Shown here: positions 34,764-45,000 of the stretch, one piece after another | Position numbering within the stretch: the first letter of the stretch is position 1 | Layout of the letters: each line of letters starts with the position of its first letter | Origin: Okeania sp034190295 | GTDB taxonomy: Bacteria; Cyanobacteriota; Cyanobacteriia; Cyanobacteriales; Microcoleaceae | Length of the DNA: 64,000 nucleotides | Reading direction: 5' to 3' | NCBI GenBank assembly: GCA_034190295.1 | Contig: JAXHSW010000021.1 | Location: 1 to 64,000, forward strand | Translations under genes and position numbers: made by a program | The notes under the pieces: generated by a model | What the model saw: only the letters and a program-made list of their open reading frames with translations | The model's database searches: none | What the model was told of the DNA's origin: nothing

Positions 34764-36599
34764 TTATCTTAAACCTAACCAACGTAAAAGAGGAATAATC
34801 GCATAATGACTCACACCCAAACAAAAACCACCAATACAACCTAACAAACTGAAAAAAGTTATACTTGCAAAAAATTCTAATAAATTAGGTTGACTGTGAT
34901 TCATAGCAGTAAACTGTAAAAATAAATCTGGAAAAATATTAAATTGCTCCAAACCAACAAAAACTATTGCCGTCAAACTAGCAACTATCAAAGCATAAAT
35001 AAAATTATGCTTTCTTAAACCAAGTCCTAGAGTAATAACACCAGTAGCTACCCCCACAGATAATTTACCCATAATTTCTAGGATAATTAAATCTTCCTTT
35101 GTCGTATAGACACTGCTGCCAACTTGGGAAAATTGCCAACATAACCCACCCAAAATGTAACCAATAATTCCCATAAATGCAGCCAACCAATAACGACGAC
35201 GTTGACCTAAACCCCCCACATCCGTGAAACCAACTCCCGTTCCCAAACCAGCTAAACCAAAGACAAGTATTTCCGGACCAATATTTAGAGGAACATCCCA
35301 CACAAGAAAAATTAGATTAGTAAATATACTAGCCAGGCGATCGCCTATTCCTGACCAATAAGCAAAAATTAATCCGAATGTTGCCCCAATACTCCCTCCA
35401 ACTGCCCCCAAAACCATTTCCCAAATTGTATCTACACAACCTGAAATTATTTGATGAAAAATTTTAGACAGCGTAAAAAATAACCTATTAATATTCTCAC
35501 TGAGATTTTTCAACTGAGCTATTAATGAATTTTTAACAGTTGTAGCTAATCTAGCTAAGGAATATATTCTCAGAGACCTCTTTTGCCGTCGATAAATTTT
35601 AGCTAAACGGACTTGCACTTCTGCTGCTGTTGCTGGTCGTTGGGCTGGATCTAAGCTCACCATATCATCAAGTAAATTAGCCAAAGCTGGATGAACAGGC
35701 TGAAGTTGACGCCATTTTAGCTTACCTGTTGAGGGGTCTTCCAATTCTGCTGGATATTGACCAGTTAGTAAATGAATGCAAGTACGACCCAAAGCATAAA
35801 AATCTGTGAATGGGCCAATTTCACTCCCATTAATTTGTTCTGGAGGGCTATATCCAGGAGAGACTAATCTGGTTGTGCTGCGTTTTGCGACAGTTTCTCT
35901 AGGTTGGATTCTATAACTATTAATTTGTTTTACCCCTCCGAAGTCAATTATGACCAGTTGACCTCTTTTTTTTCGTTGATGATGAAAAGAATAGGATAAG
36001 GAAGATTTTGTCAAAGTTGAAGGTTGGACTTCCCGCAACATTAAATTAGAAGGTTTGATGTCCCTGTGAATAATTTTCCGGCGGTGTAATTCCCATAAAA
36101 TTTCTACAGCTTGGGAAAGCCAATTGATTACATAGAAATCTGGACATCCTTGGGGATATTGTTCCAGAATTTCCTCTAGGGTACAACCATCAATTTTTTC
36201 CATGACCAAGCATGGGAGAAACCATTGACTAGAGTGGCCAACTGCTGGCTGACTATTTCGCTTGCGTAGATGAAAATAGTCTCCTGTTTCGACTCTAGGA
36301 ATACCTGAATGACGCATACTGGCAAGTATCCAGGCTTCTTGGTCGAATAGTTCGAGTGCTTTGGGAGAGCTTTCTAATAATACTTTCAGAATACGTTCGG
36401 TTTGAGTTTCTTGGTCCCAAACAATGTAGATTTTCGCAAATCCACCAGCGCTTAATTTTCCCAGGGGAATATAGCGATCGTTAAGTAGAAGTGGGGTTCC
36501 ACAACTTTGACAAAAGTTATTGCCCCATGCCTGGATTGGACTTGGACAATGGGGATTGATACAGTGGACTTTTGATAAAACAGACTGATGTACAGTCAT
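34764..36599 (-). CDS. Ser/Thr protein kinase with zinc-ribbon N-terminus and membrane C-terminus
   Basis: A 611-aa Hanks-type kinase. Residues about 13-37 form a zinc ribbon (CINPHCPSP and CQSCGTPLL). The kinase domain runs from about 45 to 335: GKLSAGGFAKIYIVWD (P-loop), ILKVL (lysine), IHRDIKPSNLML (catalytic loop), IIDFGGVKQI (DFG as DFGG) and SPGYSPPEQINGSEIGPFTDFYALG. After residue 370 about six hydrophobic segments follow (SIGATFGLIFAYWSG, PEILVFGLAGLGTGVGF), so the kinase faces the cytoplasm from a membrane anchor. Cyanobacteria often carry such kinases; the target is unknown. The gene is alone. Confidence 0.92.
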   Translation of the reverse strand: MTVHQSVLSKVHCINPHCPSPIQAWGNNFCQSCGTPLLLNDRYIPLGKLSAGGFAKIYIVWDQETQTERILKVLLESSPKALELFDQEAWILASMRHSGIPRVETGDYFHLRKRNSQPAVGHSSQWFLPCLVMEKIDGCTLEEILEQYPQGCPDFYVINWLSQAVEILWELHRRKIIHRDIKPSNLMLREVQPSTLTKSSLSYSFHHQRKKRGQLVIIDFGGVKQINSYRIQPRETVAKRSTTRLVSPGYSPPEQINGSEIGPFTDFYALGRTCIHLLTGQYPAELEDPSTGKLKWRQLQPVHPALANLLDDMVSLDPAQRPATAAEVQVRLAKIYRRQKRSLRIYSLARLATTVKNSLIAQLKNLSENINRLFFTLSKIFHQIISGCVDTIWEMVLGAVGGSIGATFGLIFAYWSGIGDRLASIFTNLIFLVWDVPLNIGPEILVFGLAGLGTGVGFTDVGGLGQRRRYWLAAFMGIIGYILGGLCWQFSQVGSSVYTTKEDLIILEIMGKLSVGVATGVITLGLGLRKHNFIYALIVASLTAIVFVGLEQFNIFPDLFLQFTAMNHSQPNLLEFFASITFFSLLGCIGGFCLGVSHYAIIPLLRWLGLR

Positions 36600-38023
36600 T
36601 TAAAGTTTAGTTTATAGATGGAGGACAATAGGAAAATTACTTATATTTTTATATTTTCACACACGGCAACAGGTAACAGGTAACAGGCAACAGGCAAAAG
36701 GCAACAGTGCGAAACAAATTTATTCAAAGTCAAGGATAATTAGGTCTAATACCAATTTGAAAAAAGAATATTACGAATAATAAGTGCGATAAAAAGATTT
36801 TGCAGGAAATGTCCCTTTGAGAAAAAAGAGAATTTACGACCTAAAAACTGGTATTGAAGCAATTCCCCTGTGACTCCTGAATTCCCCTCCACGGTCGGGG
36901 TTAGCGGTGGGTTGACTCCTAAGAAATAGCCTAACTATTTGTAGCAAACATTTATCAAATTGGTATAATTAGGGTTGGCTGATTAACTGTAAAAGCATTG
37001 ACAGATAAAGCTTTCAGTCTTCTTTTGTTCAAAAAAATGCCTGCTTTTCGTTTAAGAAAGCTCAAGAAGTTAGTATTTTGTGCAAGAGTTGGGGAGAAAA
37101 ATTAAGGAACAATTCTTCCAACTACATCCTTTGTAATTCCCATTTATCCTGACTCCTGAGGACTGACTCCTGAGTTTCCCTCCACCGGAGGGGTCATACC
37201 AATTACCAAAAGTAATGCTATACTTCAGCGATACTTCAACAGTCAAATAGTTACTAAGATTAAAAGTTTGTTTTTAACAATTATTAGTTTGTTAGTATAG
37301 ATTTTTCCTACTTTTCGGAACCCCACACCTCCCACACTCCCCACACTTCCTCAGCCAATCAGATATAGCATTCTTTTTGAGAAATGGTATTAGGGGTGGG
37401 TTGACTCCTACCCTCACCCAAAAGACTTTTAAGAGCATTCCCTAATTATTCTTGACTTTGCGGACAAAAATGCAAGTTAAATGTACATTACTTGAGTCCG
37501 ATAGTGGTAGTAGTTCTCAATAGAAAGGTGCTGAATAATTAGCGCTGTTGAAAAATTAATTTACCGATTTTTTCTTGTATTAAATACTTATTTTTTCTAG
37601 AAAAAGTAATTATATTATTTTGATACTAGCAATAATTTCTACATAAAATTAGAGTCACAATTTTCCTTATTAGTTAGCTAGTATAGTCTTGCACTTTTGG
37701 TGAATATATCATTTTTTTACTGACAACTCATAACTGATAACTGATAACTGAAATGACGATCCCCTGTACTTGTTCAATATTTAATCTTGAATAATTAAGA
37801 TTTTTTGATATTGCATATCTCTGTTATTTTGTCAATGAGCAATTATTCACTTGATTTCTTTTAAATTATTATGGCGATAAAGTTAACAAATGTAACAAAC
37901 AGATTAAAAAAAGTTATTAATAAAAAAATAATCTTTAAAGAAGAAAAGTTCTAATTCTTGATATTATCTAAAATAGTATGCTGTATAGCAGAAAGAAGTG
38001 AAGAGATTCTTAGGAAAGAATAT
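36600..38023. other. Long intergenic region upstream of rbcL, about 1.4 kb
   Basis: It separates the divergent kinase gene from rbcL. It contains (CAACAGG)n heptamers near 36668-36705; several GGGTTGACTCCT fragments (36911, 37393) and CTCCTGAG repeats (about 37150-37175); a TTTTTGAGAAATGGTATTA motif near 37374 that recurs near 45312; and a (TGATAAC)n block with TGAAATGAC tail at 37729-37755. The 270 nt before rbcL are free of repeats and very AT-rich, so the rbc promoter and leader most likely lie there. No gene is seen. Confidence 0.6.
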
Positions 38024-39454
38024 ATGAGTTACGCTAAAACACAAACTCAGTCTAAAGCTGGGTATCAGGCTGGAGTAAAAGACTATAAACTAACTTATTA
38101 CACCCCTGATTACATACCAAAAGATACAGATGTTCTGGCCGCCTTCCGGATGACTCCTCAGCCTGGAGTTCCTCCAGAAGAAGCAGGAGCTGCGGTAGCT
38201 GCTGAATCTTCTACTGGTACTTGGACAACAGTATGGACTGACTTGTTGACCGACCTCGATCGCTACAAAGGTCGTTGCTATGATATTGAATCAGTCCCCG
38301 GTGAAGATAATCAATACATTTGCTATGTGGCCTATCCTCTAGATTTGTTTGAGGAAGGTTCAGTAACTAATATGTTGACCTCTATTGTAGGTAACGTATT
38401 TGGTTTCAAAGCACTACGGGCGTTACGTCTAGAAGATATGCGGATTCCTGTAGCTTATCTCAAGACTTTTGAAGGTCCTCCTCACGGTATTACTGTAGAG
38501 CGTGACAAATTAAACAAGTATGGTCGTCCTCTATTAGGTTGTACTATTAAGCCTAAGTTGGGTCTATCTGCTAAGAACTACGGTAGAGCTGTTTACGAAT
38601 GCTTGCGCGGTGGTTTGGACTTCACAAAGGATGACGAAAATATTAACTCTCAGCCTTTCATGCGCTGGCGCGATCGCTTCCTGTTTGTTCAAGAAGCTAT
38701 TGAAAAGGCCCAAGCTGAAACTGGTGAAATTAAAGGCCACTACCTCAACGTAACTGCCCCCACCGTTGAACAAATGATGGAGCGTGCTGAGTTTGCAAAG
38801 GAAATTGGCACTCCAATCATCATGCACGACTACCTAACTGGTGGTTTTACTGCAAATACAACCTTGGCCAAATGGTGTCGTCGTAACGGTATTTTGTTAC
38901 ACATCCACCGGGCAATGCACGCTGTAATTGACCGTCAGAAAGCTCACGGTATTCACTTCCGCGTTTTGGCTAAGTGCTTGAGAATGTCTGGTGGAGACCA
39001 CCTACACTCTGGTACAGTTGTTGGTAAGCTCGAAGGTGAAAAAGGTATCACTATGGGCTTTGTTGACCTAATGCGGGAAGACCACATCGAGCAAGACCGC
39101 GAACGTGGTATTTACTTTACTCAAGATTGGGCCTCTATGCCTGGTGTAATGCCAGTTGCTTCTGGTGGTATTCACGTTTGGCACATGCCAGCTTTGGTTG
39201 AAATCTTCGGTGATGATTCTTGCCTACAATTCGGTGGAGGTACTTTGGGCCACCCTTGGGGTAATGCTCCTGGTGCAACAGCTAACCGTGTAGCTCTAGA
39301 AGCTTGTATCCAAGCTCGTAACGAAGGTCGTAACCTCTTCAAAGAAGGTGGCGATGTTATCCGTGAAGCTGCTAAGTGGTCTCCTGACTTGGCCGTTGCT
39401 TGCGAACTATGGAAAGAAATCAAGTTCGAGTTCGAGGCAATGGATACCGTCTGA
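38024..39454 (+). CDS. rbcL: Ribulose bisphosphate carboxylase large subunit, form IB
   Basis: A 476-aa Rubisco large subunit that fixes CO2 onto RuBP in the carboxysome. The start is placed at ATG 38024 (MSYAKTQTQSKAGYQAGVKD), with AGGAAAG 8 nt upstream; the frame is open 66 nt further up, but that part does not match the family. Active-site motifs are present: KPKLGLSAKNYGRA, GGLDFTKDDENINSQPF (carbamylated lysine and metal ligands), HRAMHAV, and SGGDHLHSGTVVGKLEG with loop 6 lysine. The sequence is close to other filamentous cyanobacteria. It is first of the rbcL-rbcX-rbcS set. Confidence 0.98.
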   Translation: MSYAKTQTQSKAGYQAGVKDYKLTYYTPDYIPKDTDVLAAFRMTPQPGVPPEEAGAAVAAESSTGTWTTVWTDLLTDLDRYKGRCYDIESVPGEDNQYICYVAYPLDLFEEGSVTNMLTSIVGNVFGFKALRALRLEDMRIPVAYLKTFEGPPHGITVERDKLNKYGRPLLGCTIKPKLGLSAKNYGRAVYECLRGGLDFTKDDENINSQPFMRWRDRFLFVQEAIEKAQAETGEIKGHYLNVTAPTVEQMMERAEFAKEIGTPIIMHDYLTGGFTANTTLAKWCRRNGILLHIHRAMHAVIDRQKAHGIHFRVLAKCLRMSGGDHLHSGTVVGKLEGEKGITMGFVDLMREDHIEQDRERGIYFTQDWASMPGVMPVASGGIHVWHMPALVEIFGDDSCLQFGGGTLGHPWGNAPGATANRVALEACIQARNEGRNLFKEGGDVIREAAKWSPDLAVACELWKEIKFEFEAMDTV

Positions 39455-39591
39455 TCTATTTTGAAGATGTAGGATTTTAGATTTTAGATGGCAATAGTGA
39501 AATAGATATGTCACACTTGTCTGCTAAGGATGAGATCGATCCTCAATCTAAAATCTAAATTCTAACAACAATATTCAGGCTGGGGTCAAAA

Positions 39592-39972
39592 ATGGATATT
39601 AAAAAAGTTGCGAAAGATACTGCAAAGGTACTGACGAGCTACCTGACCTATCAAGCTGTGCGGACTGTAACTGCTCAGTTACGAGAGACAAACCCTCCCT
39701 TAGCAATTTGGTTAAGTGGTTTTTCCTCAACAGGCAAAATTCAAGATGGAGAAGCTTACCTACAAGAGTTGCTCCAGGAAAATAAAGAATTAGCATTTAG
39801 AGTGATGACCGTTCGAGAGCATTTAGCAGAGGAAGTGGCTGAGTATTTACCAGAAATGCTTCGCAGTGGTATTCAGAAAGATAATATGGAACATCGCCGT
39901 CGGTATCTCGAGAAGATAACGCAACTGGAAATAGCTGACCCTAGTTTAGATCCAGAGCAACAAACAGATTAA
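39592..39972 (+). CDS. rbcX: Rubisco assembly chaperone RbcX
   Basis: A 126-aa RbcX. The dimeric helical chaperone binds the C-terminal peptide of unassembled RbcL. The family motifs are KDTAKVLTSYLTYQAVRTV, QLRETNPPLAIWL, FSSTGKIQDGEAYLQELL and FRVMTVREHLAEEVAEYLPEM. It lies 137 nt after rbcL and 115 nt before rbcS, in the usual beta-cyanobacterial order. The gap to rbcL contains two ATTTTAGATTTTAGATG-like repeats. Confidence 0.97.
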   Translation: MDIKKVAKDTAKVLTSYLTYQAVRTVTAQLRETNPPLAIWLSGFSSTGKIQDGEAYLQELLQENKELAFRVMTVREHLAEEVAEYLPEMLRSGIQKDNMEHRRRYLEKITQLEIADPSLDPEQQTD

Positions 39973-40087
39973 CCACGAAAATTTGCGGTTAAAAATTCCT
40001 CTACGGAGAGACCGGGGGGCTGAGATATTAAATCTTGATTGATTCAAAATTTACCTCCCTTGCACATTGATTAAATAGAAAAAAAAC

Positions 40088-40423
40088 ATGAGAACATTAC
40101 CAAAAGAGCGTCGTTACGAAACCCTTTCCTATTTGCCTCCTCTGACAGATATGCAAACTCGCAAGCAAATTGGGTATATTCTGGAGCAAGGTTTCATTGC
40201 TGGTGTAGAGTTCAGCGAGTCTTCTGCACCAGAAATGCACTACTGGACTTTGTGGAAGTTACCTCTATTCCATGCCAAAACAGTTGAAGAAGTTTTGATG
40301 GAAATTGATGCTTGTCGCTCTGAAAATCCTGATTGCTTTATTCGCGTGATGGGTTTTGATAACGTGAAGCAGTGTCAAGTATTGAGCTTCATCGTACACA
40401 AACCTAATCAAAGAAGATACTAA
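40088..40423 (+). CDS. rbcS: Ribulose bisphosphate carboxylase small subunit
   Basis: A 111-aa small subunit of form IB Rubisco. Recognised by RRYETLSYLPPLTDMQTRKQIGYILEQ-type start (read as ERRYETLSYLPPLTD then QIGYILEQGF), YWTLWKLPLF, and NPDCFIRVMGFDNVKQCQ. Length is normal. It is last in the operon, followed by a strong hairpin. Confidence 0.98.
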   Translation: MRTLPKERRYETLSYLPPLTDMQTRKQIGYILEQGFIAGVEFSESSAPEMHYWTLWKLPLFHAKTVEEVLMEIDACRSENPDCFIRVMGFDNVKQCQVLSFIVHKPNQRRY

Positions 40424-40448
40424 TTCATCGCTAAATTAATTTAGTTAT

Positions 40449-40487
40449 AGTGGGGTAGGCAAATTTGTTTACCCCACTTTATTATTT
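40449..40487. terminator. Bidirectional intrinsic terminator after rbcS
   Basis: AGTGGGGTA and TACCCCACT form a 9-bp stem around a GGCAAATTTGTT loop, followed by TTATTATTTT. It sits between rbcS and the convergent sulfotransferase-like gene and can serve both. Confidence 0.85.
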
Positions 40488-40560
40488 TCAGACCATTGTG
40501 CAGTAATTTTGGATTCAATCTATCTATTTAAACCAGGATATTTGATTATTTAGCTTGATG

Positions 40561-41298
40561 TCATACAAGACGATGTTCGTATAGTTCCTCGTAGATTTCA
40601 TTGCACTTGGAAAGAAGATCGTGAAAGCGCTCCGGGATATCATCAGTTTTCTGTTTGTAGGGGCGAAACTCCGTTGAATTTCTTGCTGTATCATACCACT
40701 CATATTTAGACCAACTATCATTGGTTGGATTACCCTTAGACCAGTTCAACATTATATCTGTGAATTCAACCTCTACCGCTTCACAAAGCAAAGATAAGAT
40801 ACGGCGAGGGTTTTCCTGTAAGTCACGAGCATCAATTACTGGGGGAACTTTACCTGTATAGTTATGGATCATCTCAAACACTTGCTTTAGTCGCATAATT
40901 CCGATGGTCTCCAATGTGGGATTAGGCCATAGTTGAATATATGAAAGAAGCATATCTTGTGGTTCGCGAATCAGAAAGCAGTTTGTTAATTTAGTAATCC
41001 AATTGATATCTATATGTGGTAGGAGTCGATAGACCATGAATTTTTGATAATAAATCGACTTTTCATCTGGTATCGATCCAGTTGTCAGTTGCTCCACAAT
41101 CTTGACCCAATCTGTTTCATAGTTTTTGAGTACTTCATCCTTTCCGGGGTCTTCTCTACCACTACATAATAGATAATGTGGATAAAACGGCTCGTCATGT
41201 ACGAAGGTATCTGGTCGGTTTCCCCAAGAACGCAGCATAACTGTTGAAAGGCATCGCGGACAGGCCCACATACCAATACGTTTAAGTTGAATTTCCAT
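40561..41298 (-). CDS. Sulfotransferase-like protein, copy 1
   Basis: A 245-aa protein of the P-loop sulfotransferase superfamily, which transfers sulfate from PAPS. The 5' phosphosulfate loop is represented by WACPRCLSTVMLRSW near residues 11-25, followed by FVHDEPFYPHYL. A 3' region resembling the second PAPS contact is CFLIREPQDMLLSY, and VIDARDLQENPRRIL follows. The protein is small but within the range of this subgroup. The substrate is unknown. It is downstream of the SET gene on the same strand with a 145-nt gap. A second, 95%-similar copy lies at 46927-47664. Confidence 0.75.
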   Translation of the reverse strand: MEIQLKRIGMWACPRCLSTVMLRSWGNRPDTFVHDEPFYPHYLLCSGREDPGKDEVLKNYETDWVKIVEQLTTGSIPDEKSIYYQKFMVYRLLPHIDINWITKLTNCFLIREPQDMLLSYIQLWPNPTLETIGIMRLKQVFEMIHNYTGKVPPVIDARDLQENPRRILSLLCEAVEVEFTDIMLNWSKGNPTNDSWSKYEWYDTARNSTEFRPYKQKTDDIPERFHDLLSKCNEIYEELYEHRLV

Positions 41299-41443
41299 GG
41301 AATTAAATTTCTCTTTCTCGTAATCCTGGATAGTATTATAGTTATGTATGAAGTTCCAGTTATAATTACTTGAATGCGATCGCTAAATTTTCGATCAAAA
41401 AGTAATTCGATCGGAAGTATCATATAACCGAATAATTAAACCA

Positions 41444-41830
41444 TTAAACAAACTTGTTTGCCTCCGAATACTCATCAATATTCGTATAGAATAGCGTAAC
41501 TTCTTCACCTACTTCAATATCTCTTTGTGCAATCAAATGTGACCATAAACCTATTTCATTTTCTACCCACTCCACACGAGCATTAGGCTCTTCTGCATGA
41601 TTGCAAAGAGAAGCTAAACCAAAAATCAGATATCTCTTCACATCTTTACTTTTGCTATATTCTGATGGTTTTACAAAGTAATACTTGAAGACTTCTGTTT
41701 CATTAATACTCTGTTTTTGTTCAAATTGAAAAACCTCTACAGGCGCAACTTCAAGTAATTTTCCTTTGGGAATATGCTGTGTTGCAATAATTCCTCGTCC
41801 TTTGTTAGGAATTTTTTTGACTTCAATCAT
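41444..41830 (-). CDS. SET-domain protein, copy 1 (intact)
   Basis: A 128-aa stand-alone SET domain; SET proteins methylate lysine using SAM. Motifs: NKGRGIIATQHIPKGKLLE (start of the fold), SLCNHAEEPNAR (the NHS-like motif of the SAM site) and GEEVTLFYTNIDEY (GEELTxxY-like end). It starts at ATG 41830 with a TAGGAG stretch upstream (AGGAGATAATCA on the minus strand). It precedes the sulfotransferase-like gene and probably shares a transcript with it. Confidence 0.85.
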   Translation of the reverse strand: MIEVKKIPNKGRGIIATQHIPKGKLLEVAPVEVFQFEQKQSINETEVFKYYFVKPSEYSKSKDVKRYLIFGLASLCNHAEEPNARVEWVENEIGLWSHLIAQRDIEVGEEVTLFYTNIDEYSEANKFV

Positions 41831-42087
41831 TGATTATCTCCTATAGATAAATCTTTAACATCAATCTACAAAAGTTTAATGTATCATAAATAAGGATATT
41901 TTGTTAATTTAATTTCATCAAATTCGGCAGCATACTCCCAACGACAAACATCTAATATTTCAGTCTTTTCATTTGACCCCCAAACAGACAACTCCGATCA
42001 AAAACAATCTTCTTAGAAACGTGGTATAACTATCTCGTCTATCCATCTAACTATGGTTTTTTTATCTTTTGAGGAAATATTGATCGA
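41831..42087. other. Divergent promoter region
   Basis: 257 nt between the SET gene and the 1028-aa fusion gene. The left 95 nt are part of the duplication; the right 160 nt, including GGTATAACTATCTCG near 42022, are unique and probably hold the promoter of the fusion gene. AGGAAAT lies upstream of ATG 42088. Confidence 0.5.
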
Positions 42088-45000
42088 ATGACAACTACCA
42101 ATCTGCTAAACACCCTTATTCTATTCAAAGGTCTGACCGAAGAACAACAAAAAAAAATACTAGAAGTTAGTGAAACTCAACAGTATAATTATGGTGAGCA
42201 TATTTTCGACGAAGGAACGGAAAGTCACGACCTCTATATAGTCCTGGAAGGTAAAGTCGATCTTCTCATCAACCCAACCTTGCGAGGAAATGTAGAAAAA
42301 GGAACAATTGGATTACAAAAAGTTGCGGAACAAATTGAGGGAACATCCTTTGGAGAAAAGGCTTTGATGGAGCGATCGCCTCGTTCTTATTCAGCAGTAT
42401 GCGCTTCAAAAGAGGCAAAATTATTACGAATTTCCCAAGACGCATTTGTTCAACTTTATCAAAATGATTCTAATAGTGCTTTTCAAATTACCAAAAATAT
42501 TGCGCTCCATCTCTCTACCAAAGTCCAGGAAAGCTATTCATTAATGACTCAGCAATCTCTGAGCAATGACTATCTTTATTTTTTAGGCGAAGAACTTTCG
42601 GCAGAAGCTTATAAGTCTGACGGGATTATTCCCTTAGAGAAAAAACTGATTATCCGAGATCAATCTAACTTCATTTTATCGGGTTCTGACCGAATTTTAG
42701 ACCGCGTCCCAGAAAAAGAAGATATCGATCTTGCATTCTTTGCCTCTCCTAATATCCTGGAAAATGTTCTCAAACCAGGAACTCCTTCTGGGGGGATGAT
42801 TTTGAATACCCTCTTTTCCCAGATCGGAAATAATAGTCTACCGGAAGCAGCTCCTAGCGATATCTTTGAAATAATCTGTACTCCTGAATCCCTAGGGCGC
42901 GCTGGCAGTTTAGTTGTGCATAAGCAGTACGACTCACAAAAGCAAACATTTTTTATTCAGTGGGAAGTAAAAGGCATCAATTACGATCCAGAATCTTCAA
43001 CCACAACCGCTAATATTTTCATCTATGTGGCGGACGATCGGCAGTCCCTTCACAAAGACGTTAAATACTTGATATCAAGCATTAATATGCCGATTCAGAA
43101 GCATATTTATGAGAGTTTGCCGGAAAAAAACAGCCTGCAACAGCAGAATCCCTACCATCTATTTGTGCTTCATCATCGAACCCACGAAGTTGTGATGACA
43201 TTACAAACCCTAGAGTTATTAGGGTTTAAAATTGATGCCTTTGTGGGAATTCCTTATGGTGAAAGCAATTGGCCTACCATGAGAATGTTAGACTATGTTT
43301 CAGGTCAATCCTATCGATGTTTACGGATGATTCAACATCCGATTGAACCAACGCAATACGGATTTGACTTTATGCAGTCTTCTTTTCTCCAAAGTACCGA
43401 CGAAGAGTTATTTACCGCCTTATATAAGGACTCCCAAGTCAATCAGGGCTATATGAGTGCGATGACAACCTTAGTTGAAACAGAACTTGTCCGCAGTCTG
43501 CAACAGTGTATCCAAGAAAAGACAAAATTTTTGATTTTTGAAGATGGGGGATATGCCATACCTCTTATTTATCAAATTTATCAAGATTCCAGCCATCGTT
43601 GGCATTCTCTGTTCAAGCAAGCTGTCGATGAAAATATAATCGTTGGTGCCGTTGAAGTGACTGGCGCTGGAGAACGAAGAGACTTGGCTGCGATTGAATC
43701 AAATCAAGGCAAAGCTTTGCTACCAGTACTCTCTACAGCACGGGACGACATCAAGACTATTTTTGAGGCAAAAGGGGTTTCACAAGCAGTAATTGACTCC
43801 ACATCAACAGCATTAGGTCGATTAGGATTGCCCACATTTGAAACCCGTAAAGTGGCGGTTATTGGTGGCAATGGAGCGATCGGCACTCGACTGGTTGAAG
43901 AACTTACCGAAATGCAGAATAGCACCAGTAATGTTTTTGCCGTAGATATTGTCGATCGCGCTTTTTCTAGAGAAATTGATAGCAGCTTTCCCTATGCGGC
44001 CATAAAAGTTGATTATTTAAACTTGGGTCGATATGTTGTGGAAGACAACTGTTTGCCTGTGATTATGGATTTGTCTTTTGGCAACCGTAGTCTGCACATA
44101 TACAACGAGACCCTTGAGAAATTCGTGCGCCAATTCTTCTCTCCTTCCTCCCCCTACTCATCCTTTGAGGAATTAGTTTTTACCAATTCTTTCCCACATC
44201 CAGAAATTTCCTTGGAGATGCTATGGAAAGAACTGGAGAAATTGAATCATTTATGGGAATCTATCAGACAGGACTCTGGGTATGTGGCGGAGAAAATGGA
44301 ATTGTTGCCTAATGGACAAGGGATGAGTCAACTTTTTAGTAAAGGAAATTTATTCAAAAAAGTCACGTTATTAGTCTCAGAACAGGTACTCTTGTTCAAA
44401 AAAGTGACGCGCCTAATTCAAAACCATATTGATACAATAATTGGCATGACTGGGCTACCTGTATTTGATGAACAGGATATCAATGCGTTTTTGACCAGAA
44501 AGCTTCATGGAAATATAGTTGATGAACTTGTTCTGGTTAGTGGTTCATCGAAGGATTATGAATTCAAAAAAGCTATTGTTTTTATGGATGAGTTGTTAGC
44601 ACTTGTTTCCGAAAAGACGATAGATATTGAACAACAGTTAACCTGGTATAGGAGATATTATGAACAGGAAATGTGCTTTGTTGCAGATGGTGACATGGAA
44701 GTGATTCGTCAAGTGCTTGCTTCTGGGGAAACGGCTGATTCTATGGTCGCCAAACTTAAACAATATCCTGAATTGCTTGAAGACAGCGGGTTGAATGATG
44801 CCCAACCTGATGTTTGGGTGTCTAGTTTAGCTGAATGTATTCGGCAGAAGATCAAAAGTCATATTTCGATTCGTAAATCCATTCACCAGGATGTTGGTAC
44901 TATCTATCATATTCAGTTTAATGGGCAGTCGAAACGATTAGTATTGTTAGCCGATGGCTTTGTGATCAACTTTTTTGCCAAACATGAGAAAGGAGTAAAA

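Larger units (their letters stand above)
40445..41925. repeat. Large direct duplication, copy 1
   Basis: Contains the sulfotransferase-like and SET genes. Copy 2 is at about 46805-48282. The offset between copies is 6365-6366 nt across both genes and the spacer, with scattered substitutions. Boundaries are approximate; similarity fades within TACCCCAC..ATTATT on the left and TTTAATTTCATC on the right. Confidence 0.9.

Noticed and set aside
37958..38023. 22-residue N-terminal extension of rbcL
   Set aside because: Not conserved in Rubisco large subunits; the ATG at 38024 has AGGAAAG upstream and matches the family start.
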